From the NCBI RefSeq assembly GCF_026427715.1, contig NZ_CP107558.1, positions 1,215,001 through 1,279,000 of the forward strand: a stretch of DNA of 64,000 bases, given 5' to 3'. Below, piece by piece: positions 24,181 through 38,082 of the stretch. A program made the translations under genes and the position numbers. The stretch comes from Methylocystis sp. MJC1. GTDB taxonomy: Bacteria > Pseudomonadota > Alphaproteobacteria > Rhizobiales > Beijerinckiaceae. How positions within the stretch are numbered: the first letter of the stretch is position 1; every line of letters begins with the position of its first letter. The notes under the pieces were generated by a model. The model was given only the letters and a program-made list of their open reading frames with translations, was not told where the DNA came from and did not search any database.

Positions 24181-25347
24181 TTACGCCGCCAAATCCGCCA
24201 CCACTGCGTCGAGCACCGGAAAGCCTTCCGAGCTCACGCGGAGCCTGTTCTCGCGCGTGACCTCGACGAGCCCGTCGCCGATCAGCTCGGAAATGCGCGA
24301 CTGCGAGAGCTTCTTTCCCGTCAGCAGGAAATAACGCTGCGGATCGACGCCTTCACGCAGGCGCAGGCCCATCAGCAGGAATTCGTCGCCCTCCTGCTCC
24401 GGATTGAGCAACTCGTCCTCGACGAGGCCATGACCTTCGGTCTCGACGCAGGTGAGCCACATTTCCGGGTGGCGCTCGCAGGCCTGGGCGCGGCGGCCGC
24501 GCGTCGTGACGATGCGGCCATGCGCGCCGGGGCCGACGCCAATATATTCGCCGTAGCGCCAATAGACGAGATTATGCCGGCATTCCGCGCCGGTTCGCGC
24601 ATGGTTGGAGACCTCATAGGCCGGCAGGCCGTGGCGCGCGGTGACTTCCTGCGTCACGTCCCACAACGCGCGCTGCGTATCGGGGTCGGGAAGCGTCATC
24701 TTGCCCGTGTTCACCAGGCGCTCGAACATGGTCTCCGGCTCGATGGTGAGCTGATAGAGCGAAATATGCTCTGGCGCGCGGGCCAGAGCGAGGTCCAGCT
24801 CCTTGCGCCAGGCGGCGGGCGTCTGGCCGGTGCGGCCGTAGATGAGATCGAAAGAGGCGCGCTCGAAGACGGAGGTGGCGACGTCGAGCGCCATCAGCGC
24901 CTCGGCCACCGAATGCTGGCGGCCAAGCGCCTTGAGGTCGATGTCGTTCAAGGCCTGCAGGCCGAGCGAGACGCGGTTGATCCCCGCCGCCTTGAAGCCC
25001 TTGAAGCGCGACGCCTCGACGCTCGTCGGATTGGCTTCGAGCGTGATCTCCACATCCTTGGCCATGGTCCAATGCTTGGCGATCTCGCCGAGGATCGCTC
25101 CGGCCGTCGAGGGAGACATCAGCGAGGGGGTGCCGCCGCCGAAGAACACCGAACGAACCTCCCGGCCCGGGACCAGCCGCGCGCGATGCTTGAGCTCCAC
25201 CGCGAAGGCCTCGACAAAGCGATCCTCATCCACGTCGCCGCGGCGCACGTGGCTGTTGAAATCGCAATAGGGGCATTTCGACAGACAGAACGGCCAATGG
25301 ATGTAAACGCCAAAGCCGGGGTCGAATGCATTACGAATCGTCGCCAT
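24181..25347 (-). CDS. hemW: Radical SAM family haem chaperone HemW
   Basis: Binds haem and passes it to membrane proteins; related to HemN but not a coproporphyrinogen oxidase. 388 residues with the radical-SAM cluster Cys21-x3-Cys25-x2-Cys28 (CLSKCPYC), the following CDF, FGGGTPSL and a HemN C-terminal domain. The extra upstream Cys of true HemN is absent. Converges with the Cys-rich gene across a repeat. Confidence 0.92.
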   Translation of the reverse strand: MATIRNAFDPGFGVYIHWPFCLSKCPYCDFNSHVRRGDVDEDRFVEAFAVELKHRARLVPGREVRSVFFGGGTPSLMSPSTAGAILGEIAKHWTMAKDVEITLEANPTSVEASRFKGFKAAGINRVSLGLQALNDIDLKALGRQHSVAEALMALDVATSVFERASFDLIYGRTGQTPAAWRKELDLALARAPEHISLYQLTIEPETMFERLVNTGKMTLPDPDTQRALWDVTQEVTARHGLPAYEVSNHARTGAECRHNLVYWRYGEYIGVGPGAHGRIVTTRGRRAQACERHPEMWLTCVETEGHGLVEDELLNPEQEGDEFLLMGLRLREGVDPQRYFLLTGKKLSQSRISELIGDGLVEVTRENRLRVSSEGFPVLDAVVADLAA

Positions 25348-25449
25348 GCCTCTTTATCGCACGAATCGGCCTAAAACGCAGGGCCGGGCCGCGCCAGTTT
25401 CCTATATTGTTGGCGGCGGAGTGCTTGCTTGCTGAAACGGAGGGCGCAT

Positions 25450-26703
25450 TTGGCCCGCATCCTGATCGTCGGCGGGACCGGCTTCATCGGCCGGCATATC
25501 GCCGGGCGGCTCATCGCTGAGGGGCATGCGGTTACGGCCGCCGGGCGCGCCGAGGTGGACCTCGCCCGCGACGACGTCGAAAAGCTGGAGATCAAGCTGG
25601 CCTGCTTCGAGGTCGTCGTCAATTGCGCCGGCCTCGTCCGAAATCAAGGCGCCAACACCATGGACGCCGTGCACGCCGAGGGCCCCGTGCGGCTTTTCAC
25701 GGCCTGCATCGACGCCGGGGTAAAGCGCTTCATCCATATCTCGGCGCTGGGCGCCGCGCCCCAGGGCGAGACCGACTATCAGCGCAGCAAAGGGACGGCG
25801 GAGGCATTCTTCGTCGACGCCGACCCTTATGGGCGCCGCCTCGACTGGCGCGTGCTGCGCCCCTCCGTGGTGGTCGGCCGAGGAGGGGCGAGCACGACCT
25901 GGCTTCTGGCCTCGGCGGCGCTGCCCATACTGCCTCGTATCGGCGCCGATGATTGGCGGTTTCAGCCCATCCATGTCGACGATCTCGCCGAGGTCGTGGC
26001 GCGGCTCGTCGAGGGCGTAGAGTCGGCGCGCATGATCGACGCCGTGGGCCCGGAGCCGATGACGGCCTATGAGCTGACCCGCATCTTGCGCAGCTGGCTT
26101 GGGCTGCAGCCGACGGGCGCCATCCGCATCCCCGACCGCCTGTTGGCCCTCGTCACGGAGATCGGCGGACGGTTCACCAGCGGGCCGCTCAATCCGGACG
26201 TGATGAAAATGCTCGCGCGCGGCAATGTCTCCGATCCCGGCCCGCTGACGATGGCGCTCGGCCGCCCGCCGCGCGATCTGCGCAGCGCGTTGGCGCGGGA
26301 GCCGGCGTCATACGCGGACCGTGTGGCGGCGCGGCTCTTCTTCGTGCGGCCTGCGCTGCGCTGGAGCCTCGCGCTGCTATGGATCGTCACCGGGCTGCTT
26401 TCCTTCGGGCTTTACCCGATCGACAAGAGCTACGAACTGCTCGCCGCTATCGGTCTTTACGGGCCGCTCGCCTCCGCAGCGCTCTATGGCGGCGCGGCGC
26501 TCGATCTTGCGCTCGGCGCGGCACTATTGGGCGGCTTCCGACCGGTCCTCGTCGGTTGGCTGCAGCTCGCGAGCATGGCCGCCTTCACGCTTCTCGCGCT
26601 TGGCCTTCCCGCCGATTATTGGTTACATCCCTTCGCCCCGATCCTGAAGAATTTGCCGATCGCGGCGGCCGTTCTCGTCATGATCGCCATGGAGGCGGGG
26701 TGA
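25450..26703 (+). CDS. NAD(P)-binding SDR/epimerase-like protein fused to a DoxX-like membrane domain
   Basis: 417 residues. The N-terminal two thirds are an atypical short-chain dehydrogenase with ILIVGGTGFIGRHIAG, NCAGLVRNQG and YQRSKG. The C-terminal third (from about residue 290) has four hydrophobic helices of DoxX-like type. The TTG at 25450 is preferred because GGAGGGCG stands at good distance; 25429 is the alternative. The next gene starts directly after its stop, so they form an operon. Such fusions are seen in other proteobacteria; substrate unknown. Confidence 0.85.
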   Translation: MARILIVGGTGFIGRHIAGRLIAEGHAVTAAGRAEVDLARDDVEKLEIKLACFEVVVNCAGLVRNQGANTMDAVHAEGPVRLFTACIDAGVKRFIHISALGAAPQGETDYQRSKGTAEAFFVDADPYGRRLDWRVLRPSVVVGRGGASTTWLLASAALPILPRIGADDWRFQPIHVDDLAEVVARLVEGVESARMIDAVGPEPMTAYELTRILRSWLGLQPTGAIRIPDRLLALVTEIGGRFTSGPLNPDVMKMLARGNVSDPGPLTMALGRPPRDLRSALAREPASYADRVAARLFFVRPALRWSLALLWIVTGLLSFGLYPIDKSYELLAAIGLYGPLASAALYGGAALDLALGAALLGGFRPVLVGWLQLASMAAFTLLALGLPADYWLHPFAPILKNLPIAAAVLVMIAMEAG

Positions 26704-27174
26704 ATGTTCGATCCCACGTTTCTCAAATGGATTCATATCATCAGTTCGACGGTTCTGTTCGGCACCGGGCTGGGCACGGCTTTTCACGGTCTCGCGACCA
26801 ATATTCGCGGCGATCTGCGTGGCATCGTCGCCGGCAATAAGAATGTGGTGCTGGCGGATTGGATCTTCACTACGCCGGCCGTGATTATTCAACCCGCGAC
26901 AGGCGTAGGACTCATGCTCGAAGAGGGCTGGCCGTTCGACACGCATTGGATATTGGCGTCGGTCGCGCTTTACATTTTTGTCGGCGCCTGCTGGCTTCCG
27001 GTAGTGTGGCTGCAGGTGAGGATGGCGCGCATCGCCGAGGAATGTCTTGCCGCCGGCCAATCCTTGCCGCCGCAATATAAGCGCTATTTCTGGTGGTGGT
27101 TCGCGCTCGGCTGGCCCGCCTTTATTTCCATGCTCGTGATCTTCTGGCTGATGGTGGCGAAACCGGATTTCTAA
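26704..27174 (+). CDS. DUF2269 family integral membrane protein
   Basis: 156 residues with four membrane helices. It begins KWIHIISSTVLFGTGLGTAF with a conserved His in the first helix and continues ADWIFTTPAVIIQPATG. This is the DUF2269 pattern. It directly follows the SDR-DoxX gene (TGA then ATG), which suggests a common role at the membrane. Confidence 0.88.
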   Translation: MFDPTFLKWIHIISSTVLFGTGLGTAFHGLATNIRGDLRGIVAGNKNVVLADWIFTTPAVIIQPATGVGLMLEEGWPFDTHWILASVALYIFVGACWLPVVWLQVRMARIAEECLAAGQSLPPQYKRYFWWWFALGWPAFISMLVIFWLMVAKPDF

Positions 27175-27210
27175 AGGGCCGTACCGTTTGAACGGCTTGC
27201 ATTGGAGGTT

Positions 27211-27314
27211 GTCATTCCCCGCGGGCTGAAAGCCCCACCGGGAATCCAGAGCCACAGAAGCGCTGGTTTTGCTCTGGATTCCCGATCCCTCGCTTTGCGA
27301 GCGTGGGGAATGAC
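27211..27314. repeat. Family A palindromic repeat, copy 5
   Basis: GTCATTCCCCGCGGGCTGAA at one end, GCGAGCGTGGGGAATGAC at the other. Between the convergent DUF2269 and L,D-transpeptidase genes. Confidence 0.9.
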
Positions 27315-27340
27315 GCCGAACCAATCAATCGGATTTCGTA

Positions 27341-28657
27341 TCACCTGCGGCGCGCGCGCTGATGCTTTCCATGCGCCGGCGGCCGCGCGCCCTTGTCGAG
27401 GTTATAGATATCGTGGCGGAAATAGGCGGGGCCGTCGTCCTCCGCCCAACCTGTCATATAGACCCAGACGACGGGGACAGGCTTGCGCAGCCTGATCTTT
27501 TCGCTACGGCCGTTCTCGACCTCGTCGCGTAGCGCGGCGGCACTCCAATCGCGCGAGGTTTCGTCGAGAAGCCAGGCGGCGAGATCGTAGACGCCCTCGA
27601 CGCGCACGCAGCCATGCGAAAGGAAGCGGTAGTCCCTGTCGAAAAGCTTCTTGTTCGGCGTGTCGTGCATATACACGTCGTGATTATTTGGCATGGAGAT
27701 GCGTAGGGAGCCCAATGCGTTTTTCGGTCCCGGCTCCTGACGGAAAGTGAAATGCGCCGCGCGCTTATTCGAGACGCGCCGCAGTTTCAGCGGATCGATT
27801 TCATGGCCGCGTGCGTCGAGAATGCGGATGTTTTCGCGCTCGAAATAATGCGGATTGCGTTTGAGCTTCGGCGCAAGCTCCTTCTTGATGATCGAGGCCG
27901 GCACCGTCCATGTCGGATTGATGTCGATCGCAATGATCCTTGCGACCACTTGCGGCGAGGGGTGGCGGCGTCCGCCGACGACGGCCGTGAAGCGTTCGAT
28001 CGCATTGCCGTCTTCCACGGCTTCGACGGAGGCCGCTGGAATGTTGACGTCGACATAGCGGTCGCTGAAGCGAAAATGCATCTTCGCAAGACGCGCCGCC
28101 GTCATCTCGAGCTCACGCGCGCGGTTTGCGGCGGGGACGTTCAATTCCCGCAATGTCTCGCGCGAGACGTCGCCTGTTTGCTCGAGGCCCATATGCGCCT
28201 GGAAACGGCGCAAAGCGTCGCTCAGCGCATCATCCCATGCGCTGTCGCCGCTGTCTTGCGCGTTGGGGAGATAGCCTTCGATGGCGAGCCTGCGGCGCAG
28301 CAGCGCGACCGGCTTGCCGCTGGCGTTGGCGCCGAACGGCTTGGCGATGCGCGGCCAGCCGCCGGACGCCGCGATTGTCGCGTAACGCCGTAAGGCCTCG
28401 GCGGTGGCGTTCGCTGTTTCGGGGCCATAAGCAGGAGAAACGCGCCGGGGCTGTTCGACCCGTGGCGGTGCTTCTTGAGGTTGTTCGTCTCTAGGCTGAT
28501 CCACTTGGGGCGGCGGCGCGACGGGGCCATTTTCTGGGCGCTCGTAGCCCGGCTGCGGCGCGTCTGTTCCTTGCTGCGCGCCCGCCGGCGCGAGGGTGAG
28601 GAAAATCGCGGCGGACGCCAGGAGCTTCAAAGCGCTGGCGCAAGGCAGTCTTATCAT
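27341..28657 (-). CDS. L,D-transpeptidase, YcbB/LdtD type, exported
   Basis: 438 residues. Signal peptide MIRLPCASALKLLASAAIFL, a Pro/Gln-rich linker (to about residue 75), a peptidoglycan-binding domain (LRRRLAIEGYLP..., LRRFQAHMGLEQTG) and the YkuD catalytic domain with MHDTPNKKLF...SHGCVRVE. Makes 3-3 cross-links in the periplasm. The ATG at 28657 is chosen because the signal peptide begins there; an in-frame GTG nine codons earlier is possible. Ends in a basic tail (GKHQRARRR). Confidence 0.92.
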   Translation of the reverse strand: MIRLPCASALKLLASAAIFLTLAPAGAQQGTDAPQPGYERPENGPVAPPPQVDQPRDEQPQEAPPRVEQPRRVSPAYGPETANATAEALRRYATIAASGGWPRIAKPFGANASGKPVALLRRRLAIEGYLPNAQDSGDSAWDDALSDALRRFQAHMGLEQTGDVSRETLRELNVPAANRARELEMTAARLAKMHFRFSDRYVDVNIPAASVEAVEDGNAIERFTAVVGGRRHPSPQVVARIIAIDINPTWTVPASIIKKELAPKLKRNPHYFERENIRILDARGHEIDPLKLRRVSNKRAAHFTFRQEPGPKNALGSLRISMPNNHDVYMHDTPNKKLFDRDYRFLSHGCVRVEGVYDLAAWLLDETSRDWSAAALRDEVENGRSEKIRLRKPVPVVWVYMTGWAEDDGPAYFRHDIYNLDKGARPPAHGKHQRARRR

Positions 28658-28740
28658 TGGAATGTCTCGCTGCGCCGGGATCACGGCGCCGGCGCGTCGC
28701 CCCTCTACCTAGCGCGCGCGGAGCTGGCGGGGATTGGCAG

Positions 28741-29013
28741 CTAACGCAGCGCCGCCGAAACCTCGTGGATCAGCTCGTCAACATCGGGGTCGGAGAAGGC
28801 GTCGCCCGAAGGCTCCAGCCGCACCACGGGATCGCGCGTGCAGAGCCGCAGGCACTGGCGTGTCGAGATTTTGAGGCGGCCGTCGGCGAGCGCGTCGGGA
28901 AAGGTGGCGGAAAGCGCCGCTTGAACCTCGGCCAGCAAGGCGCGCCCGCGGCCATGAGCATCGCAGTTCGGGCCGACGCAGACAATGAGGCGGGCGGGCG
29001 GTTTGTTACTCAC
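28741..29013 (-). CDS. Thioredoxin-like (2Fe-2S) ferredoxin family protein
   Basis: 90 residues from GTG at 29013 (MSNKPPARLIVCVGPNCDAHG). Two Cys in CVGPNC and two in RQCLRLC, with the following TRDPVVRLEP, match small thioredoxin-fold 2Fe-2S proteins. An earlier TTG at 29052 is possible. Electron-transfer partner unknown. Confidence 0.8.
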   Translation of the reverse strand: MSNKPPARLIVCVGPNCDAHGRGRALLAEVQAALSATFPDALADGRLKISTRQCLRLCTRDPVVRLEPSGDAFSDPDVDELIHEVSAALR

Positions 29014-29066
29014 GGCTGCGATGGCTATGCGGCGTTTCACCAGGAGATGCAACGCCGCTTGCCTTG

Positions 29067-29573
29067 CTACATCGTCTTGGTCAAGATCGCTTGTTCTTTT
29101 TCAAGCAATTCATGCGCCGATGCGTTGTCCCTGCGCTGAAATGTCGACCGTAGGACGCTGATCGCCCCTCCGCCGAAGCCATAGGTCGCGGTCGGCAGGC
29201 TGATCATCAGATAGACACGGAAAAACAACGGCAGAAGCCCATCCGCGGGAACAGGGGAATCCAGGAGCGGAAAAATCGCTTGCAGTAGGAAAAGGCTCGG
29301 ATTTGTGAAAGCGCCAACGACCATCAACCAGCGTACGGACCAATGCAAGGGAACCCGTGCGGCATAGAAGCCAAAAATCAATGCGCTCATCAACAGATAG
29401 TCGATGTGGGCCTGCACCAGTCTCGACTGTTTGCCAGCAAAGATCGCCTTCAGGAGCGGGACGCCGAAATTCAGCCCCACGAGGCAAAAGGCCAGGAGCA
29501 GCGCGACGAGAAGCCATAAGGCCGCCGCTCTTAGGAGCAGAACATTGGTCTCTTCGGGCGTGCGTTGCGTCAT
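29067..29573 (-). CDS. Four-helix membrane protein, possibly related to HabA/styrene-oxide isomerase
   Basis: 168 residues, start set by AAGGAA before the ATG at 29573 (MTQRTPEET). Four hydrophobic helices; between the first and second lies LVQAHIDYLLMSALIFGFY, with a His in the position of the HLEG motif of hydroxylaminobenzene mutase and styrene-oxide isomerase. That link is weak. It is divergent from the AraC regulator at 29727, which may control it. Confidence 0.7.
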   Translation of the reverse strand: MTQRTPEETNVLLLRAAALWLLVALLLAFCLVGLNFGVPLLKAIFAGKQSRLVQAHIDYLLMSALIFGFYAARVPLHWSVRWLMVVGAFTNPSLFLLQAIFPLLDSPVPADGLLPLFFRVYLMISLPTATYGFGGGAISVLRSTFQRRDNASAHELLEKEQAILTKTM

Positions 29574-29726
29574 TTCCTTGTGTCCTCGGCCAGCAGTTAT
29601 CTCGTGTGCGCCCACCATAGATACGCGGCGGGCGTCTGCTCGACCGAGACGGAACGATAATTTGACTGGGACGGCGCTCGCTGTGTTAGCGTTCAAGGAG
29701 TGAAAGGAAAGGCCCGGGCAAACGTA

Positions 29727-30698
29727 ATGACCACGCGACTGCCGAGTCCAATGGTCCTGTCGACGGATCATCTTCCCATCAAGCAACGCGAAGAATGGTT
29801 GCGCGAAATGATCGGGAGAGAGTTCGCCGATGTCGAGATCAGTCCGCCGACGGAAGGGCGCTTGTTCAATGAAACGACGATCTACCCGTGGGAGGAGCTT
29901 CGCCTTTCGTCGATCAGATCGAACGCCATCGCGATCGAACGATTGCCCAAGGAGCCAGCCAAGATCAGTCAGGACGTTTATCTCGCGGTCGTTCTTCTTT
30001 CGGGACGCTATTCATTGGAGCAGGACGGCCGCGCGGTCGTGCTGCGTCCAGGGGATATGACGATCTATGACGCGACGCGTCCGCATCGCATCGATTGCCC
30101 GGGAAGTTTCTCGAAACTGATCGTTTCCATTCCTCGCGGAAAACTCAAAGAGAGAGTCGGCGGCGTCGAGCGTTGCTCGGCTGTGCAAATTGCTGGAGAT
30201 CGGGGCGTGGGCGCTGTGGCTGCCGCATTCCTGCGATCCTGCGCCGAGCAGGCGCAGGAATTATCCGCGCCCCAATTTGCCGCGCTTTCTGAAAATTGCA
30301 TGGATCTTTTGGCTCTGGCGTTGGCGGCGACCGGGCTGCCTGTGGAGGCCGCCTCATTCGTGCGCTCCAAGTCGCTTACGAGAATCAAGAATTTCATCGA
30401 TCGGAACCTGCGGAATCCAGAACTCGACGCCCCCATGGTGGCCTCTGGAGTGGGCATGTCGTCGCGCTACGTCAACGACCTTCTATCGGACGAAGGGGCC
30501 TCTCTCATGCGCTATGTCTTGAGGCTCAGACTGGAAAAATGCCGGCGGGAGCTTTCCTCCCGAGCCGGAGCCCCGATCACCGACATCGCGTTTCGCTGGG
30601 GCTTCAATGACATTTCGCATTTCAGCCGCAGCTTCAAACAAAAATTCGGTTGCTCGCCGCGCGACTATCGGCGGATGTTTGCCGACCGACCCGAGTGA
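29727..30698 (+). CDS. AraC/XylS-family transcriptional regulator
   Basis: 323 residues. N-terminal ligand-sensing cupin-like domain of the AraC_binding_2 type (LSGRYSLEQDGRAVVLRPGDM, YDATRPHRI). C-terminal double helix-turn-helix (about residues 225-318) with GMSSRYVNDLL and ITDIAFRWGFNDISHFSRSFKQKFGCSPRDYR. A GTG nine codons upstream (29700) is an alternative start, but AAGGA is then too close. Divergent to the membrane protein gene ending at 29067. Confidence 0.9.
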   Translation: MTTRLPSPMVLSTDHLPIKQREEWLREMIGREFADVEISPPTEGRLFNETTIYPWEELRLSSIRSNAIAIERLPKEPAKISQDVYLAVVLLSGRYSLEQDGRAVVLRPGDMTIYDATRPHRIDCPGSFSKLIVSIPRGKLKERVGGVERCSAVQIAGDRGVGAVAAAFLRSCAEQAQELSAPQFAALSENCMDLLALALAATGLPVEAASFVRSKSLTRIKNFIDRNLRNPELDAPMVASGVGMSSRYVNDLLSDEGASLMRYVLRLRLEKCRRELSSRAGAPITDIAFRWGFNDISHFSRSFKQKFGCSPRDYRRMFADRPE

Positions 30699-30745
30699 GC
30701 GAGGTAACGAGAAAACGTGCGGGAAATCTGCTCGATCCGTTCAGG

Positions 30746-30846
30746 GTCATTCCCGACGCTCGCGCAGCGAGCGATCGGGAATCCAGAGCAAAGCCAGCTA
30801 CTCTGGCTCTGGATTCCCGGTCGGGCTTTCAGCCCGCCGGGAATGA
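30746..30846. repeat. Family A palindromic repeat, copy 6
   Basis: GTCATTCCCGACGCTCGCGC at one end, TTTCAGCCCGCCGGGAATGAC near the other. Between the convergent ends of the AraC gene and gyrB. Confidence 0.9.
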
Positions 30847-30883
30847 CAAAACCCAATGCGAGCCGCCCCAACCGGAAATAGCG

Positions 30884-33445
<2,562 letters not shown>

Positions 33446-33499
33446 CTAAACGCCTAACTGCACTGCCGCCAAGCCCTGGCGGCTGCGGCTTTGTCGCCC

Positions 33500-34105
33500 T
33501 CAGCGATAGCCTTCCTCGGCGAGCACCTGGCGCACGGCGGGCCGGGTCTTCATGCGGGCGTAATGGGCGGCGCAATTGGCCGGCAGGTCCATGCCGATCT
33601 TATCCGCCCAGAACTCCACATAGAACAGCGCGGCGTCGGCGATGGAGAAGGCCCCGGCCGCATAATCCCGCCCGGCGATCTCGCGATCGATCGCCTCGAA
33701 GGCCGAGGCGGCGATGGCGCGCCCCTCGGCGATGGTGGCTTCCCGGTTCGCGCCATAGCGCTCGGGCGTGAAGACGCGCCGGAAGCCTTCGCCGTGGATA
33801 TGGCGCGTGCAGAAATCGAGCATGGCGCGGGCCTCGTCGGCCAAAACCGGGTCGTCGGGCAGAAGCTGGCGGCGTGGATATTTTTGCGCCAGCCATGTCG
33901 CGATGCTGACGAAGTCCGTCAAAGCGGTTCCGTCGTCGCGCAGCAGCGTCGGGATCGTGCCATTGGGGTTGATGGCGAGATATTCGGGCTTCAAATGATC
34001 GCCGCGCGGCAGATTGAGCACATAGGCCTCGAAAACAAGGCCGATTTCCTCGAGCAAAATATGGATGCCGGTCGAGCAGGAGCCCGGCGTCATGTAGAAT
34101 TTCAT
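33500..34105 (-). CDS. Glutathione S-transferase family protein
   Basis: 201 residues. N-terminal thioredoxin-like domain beginning MKFYMTPGSCSTGIHILLEE with the beta-class Ser/Cys pattern SCS, then NPNGTIPTLLRDDG and SIATWLAQKYP. A helical C-terminal domain contains AGAFSIADAALFYVEFW. Likely conjugates or reduces small electrophiles with glutathione. gshB lies in the same window, far downstream. Confidence 0.92.
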   Translation of the reverse strand: MKFYMTPGSCSTGIHILLEEIGLVFEAYVLNLPRGDHLKPEYLAINPNGTIPTLLRDDGTALTDFVSIATWLAQKYPRRQLLPDDPVLADEARAMLDFCTRHIHGEGFRRVFTPERYGANREATIAEGRAIAASAFEAIDREIAGRDYAAGAFSIADAALFYVEFWADKIGMDLPANCAAHYARMKTRPAVRQVLAEEGYR

Positions 34106-34156
34106 TTGGGCGCGCCTTTCGGTTGAAGCTGTTGTGCAACGGGGGCGCCAGCCGCC

Positions 34157-34184
34157 GTCATTGCTTCGCTTCGCTCGCAATGAC
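34157..34184. repeat. Family B palindrome (short copy)
   Basis: GTCATTGC, then TTCGCTTCGCTC, then GCAATGAC: a simple dyad between recQ and the GST gene on the minus strand. Confidence 0.8.
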
Positions 34185-34194
34185 GGGGTCGTCT

Positions 34195-35994
34195 CTACCG
34201 CAACGCCTCTTCCAGCGCCTCCAGAAAGGCGTCGCCATAACGCGCGACCTTTCTTTCGCCGACGCCATGCACGGCGAGCATCTCATCGAGCGTCGCCGGC
34301 CGCTTCTCGGCCATGTCGATCAGCGTGCGGTCGGCAAAGATCACGTAAGCGGGCACGCCTTCCTCCTGCGCCAGATCGCGCCGCTTGCGTTTCAAGGCGG
34401 AGAGGATGCGGTCCGTCGCCTCGTCGAGATTGGCCGCCGCCTTCTCGCGGCGCTCGCGGCGCCGCAAGGGGTCGCTGCGCAGCAGGATCGTCTCGCGGCC
34501 CAAGAGAATATCCTCGCCCTTGGCCGTCAGCGCGAAACCGCCATGCTCCGCGCTCGCCGTCCGCAAGGCGCCGGCGGCGAAGAGCTGGCGCAGGATCGAG
34601 GCCCATTCCGTCTTGGAATGTTCCTTGCCGACGCCGAAGGTCTTGATCGCGTCATGGCCATGGCGGCGCACGGTCTCCGTGGCCTCGCCCGTCAGCACGT
34701 CGGCAAGATGGTTCGCGCCAAAGCGCTGGCCGGTGCGATAGACCGCCGAAAGCGCCTTTTGCGCGGGGATGACGCCGTCGAAGACGGAGACCTTGCCCAG
34801 GCAGACGTCGCAGCTCCCGCAGGGGCCCGCTTCCTCGGCGAAATAGGCGAGCAGCGTCTGACGCCGGCAGCGCGGCGTCTCGCAGAGCATGGCGAGCGCC
34901 GAGAAGCGGTCGTGCTCGATGCGGCGCCGTTCCTCGTCGATATCCTTTGCGTCGATCTGCCGACGACGAAAGGCCATGTCGTCGAGGCCATAGAGCGTCA
35001 GCGTGTCGGCGGGCAGGCCGTCGCGCCCGGCGCGGCCGATCTCCTGATAATAGCTTTCGACCGACGAGGGGATGTCGGCATGCGCCACGAAGCGCACGTC
35101 CGGCTTGTTGACGCCCATGCCGAAAGCGATGGTCGCGACGGCGATGACGCCGTCCTCGCGCAGGAAGCGGTCGCCATTGCGATTGCGCGTCTCCTGGGCG
35201 AGCCCCGCGTGATAGGGCAGCGCATCATAGCCCTGCTCGGCGAAATAGGCCGCGAGGTCCTCGGTGCGCTGGCGCGACGAGCAATAGACGATGCCGCTTT
35301 CGCCCTTGTGGCGTTCGAGAAAGCGCGACAATTGCCGGCGCGGCTGATCCTTCAGCGCGAAATTGAGCGCGATGTTCGGCCGGTCGAAACTATGCAGGAA
35401 GAGGCGCGGCGGCGCGGGGAAGAGGCGGCGCGCAATGTCGTCGCGGGTCGCGGCGTCGGCGGTGGCGGTGAGGCCGACGACCTGGATATTGCCCAGCGCC
35501 TCCGCCGCGCGGCCGATCTCGCGATATTCGGGGCGGAAATCATGCCCCCATTCCGAGACGCAATGGGCTTCGTCGATGGCGAGGCGGCGGGGCTTGGCGC
35601 GTTTCAGCTCCGCAAGGAGGCCATCCATCATCAGCCGCTCCGGCGAGACGAAGAGAAGCCGCAGCCCGCCCTCGCGCATGGCGCGGCGGGCCTCCTCGTT
35701 TTCCTCCGGGCCATTCATGGAATTGAGCGTCGCGACGCCGACGCCGAGCGCGCGCATCTGGCGCACCTGGTCGCGCATCAGTGCGATGAGCGGCGACACC
35801 ACGACGGTGAGCGCCTCCTCCATGATCGCCGGCAGCTGATAGCACATGGATTTGCCGCTGCCGGTCGGCATGACCGCGAGCACCGGGGCGCCGTCGAGCA
35901 CGGCCGCGATGATCTCCGCCTGACCGGGGCGGAAATCGTCATAGCCGAAGACGGATTTGAGCAGCGCGCGCGCTTGCGGGGGCAGGGAGGGCAT
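34195..35994 (-). CDS. recQ: ATP-dependent DNA helicase RecQ
   Basis: 3'-5' helicase of DNA repair. 599 residues: Walker [19 protein letters not shown] box in [19 protein letters not shown], helicase C domain with [18 protein letters not shown] and [10 protein letters not shown]. Then the RecQ zinc-binding region ([22 protein letters not shown]), winged helix and a single HRDC domain at the end. Length and order are those of the E. coli enzyme. Confidence 0.95.
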   Translation of the reverse strand: MPSLPPQARALLKSVFGYDDFRPGQAEIIAAVLDGAPVLAVMPTGSGKSMCYQLPAIMEEALTVVVSPLIALMRDQVRQMRALGVGVATLNSMNGPEENEEARRAMREGGLRLLFVSPERLMMDGLLAELKRAKPRRLAIDEAHCVSEWGHDFRPEYREIGRAAEALGNIQVVGLTATADAATRDDIARRLFPAPPRLFLHSFDRPNIALNFALKDQPRRQLSRFLERHKGESGIVYCSSRQRTEDLAAYFAEQGYDALPYHAGLAQETRNRNGDRFLREDGVIAVATIAFGMGVNKPDVRFVAHADIPSSVESYYQEIGRAGRDGLPADTLTLYGLDDMAFRRRQIDAKDIDEERRRIEHDRFSALAMLCETPRCRRQTLLAYFAEEAGPCGSCDVCLGKVSVFDGVIPAQKALSAVYRTGQRFGANHLADVLTGEATETVRRHGHDAIKTFGVGKEHSKTEWASILRQLFAAGALRTASAEHGGFALTAKGEDILLGRETILLRSDPLRRRERREKAAANLDEATDRILSALKRKRRDLAQEEGVPAYVIFADRTLIDMAEKRPATLDEMLAVHGVGERKVARYGDAFLEALEEALR

Positions 35995-36094
35995 GCGGAG
36001 GGCATAGCATGGGCGGGGCGGCCGGGGCCAATGGGGCAGGCGTCCCTGTCGAGCGCCATTGGGAGAGCGGCGATCTCACTCGTTACCCCCCCAA

Positions 36095-36217
36095 TACCTC
36101 CCCTTTACGGGGAGGTCGGTGGCCAAAGCCCGCCGGGTGGGGTTCGTGCAGCAACCACGGTGGAGGCGGCTGGGCCCCACCCGACCCCGCTTCGCGGGGC
36201 CATCTTCACGGTAAAGG
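36095..36217. repeat. Family C repeat, intergenic copy
   Basis: TACCTCCCCTTTACGGGGAG at one end, GGCCCCACCCGACCCCGCTT and GGTAAAGG at the other. Same family as the insert in ligD, with small differences in the middle. Confidence 0.85.
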
Positions 36218-36245
36218 CTAGCGTATGCACACATCTTCATGACGG

Positions 36246-36269
36246 CCCCGAAATGTGTGACTCCCTTAG
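36246..36269. repeat. 24-bp exact dispersed repeat (first copy)
   Basis: Starts CCCCGAAATGTGTGACTCCC and matches 55155-55178 exactly. In both places ATGACG plus one base comes directly before it. Confidence 0.8.
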
Positions 36270-36314
36270 CCGTAAAGGGGCAGGATTGGCTCGCGCTGAG
36301 GGTTCTAGCCGCCG

Positions 36315-38015
<1,701 letters not shown>

Positions 38016-38024
38016 TTAAAAAAA

Positions 38025-38048
38025 CGGCGGCGCGCTTTCGCGCCGCCG
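38025..38048 (-). terminator. Rho-independent terminator of the Gly/Tyr-rich protein gene
   Basis: 10-bp stem CGGCGGCGCG / CGCGCCGCCG with a 4-base loop. On the minus strand it is followed by seven T. Confidence 0.9.
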
Positions 38049-38082
38049 CCGCTGATTTCTGGGGGGAAAGCTAGAGAGCCGC

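Larger units (their letters stand above)
35995..36314. other. Repeat-filled gap between recQ and pgm
   Basis: About 320 bases without a gene. It holds a family C repeat (36095-36217) and a 24-base sequence at 36246-36269 that recurs exactly at 55155-55178. Confidence 0.7.

Noticed and set aside
33470..33486. CCGCCAAGCCCTGGCGG hairpin after the GST gene as terminator
   Set aside because: Stem is short and has no T-run on the minus strand.
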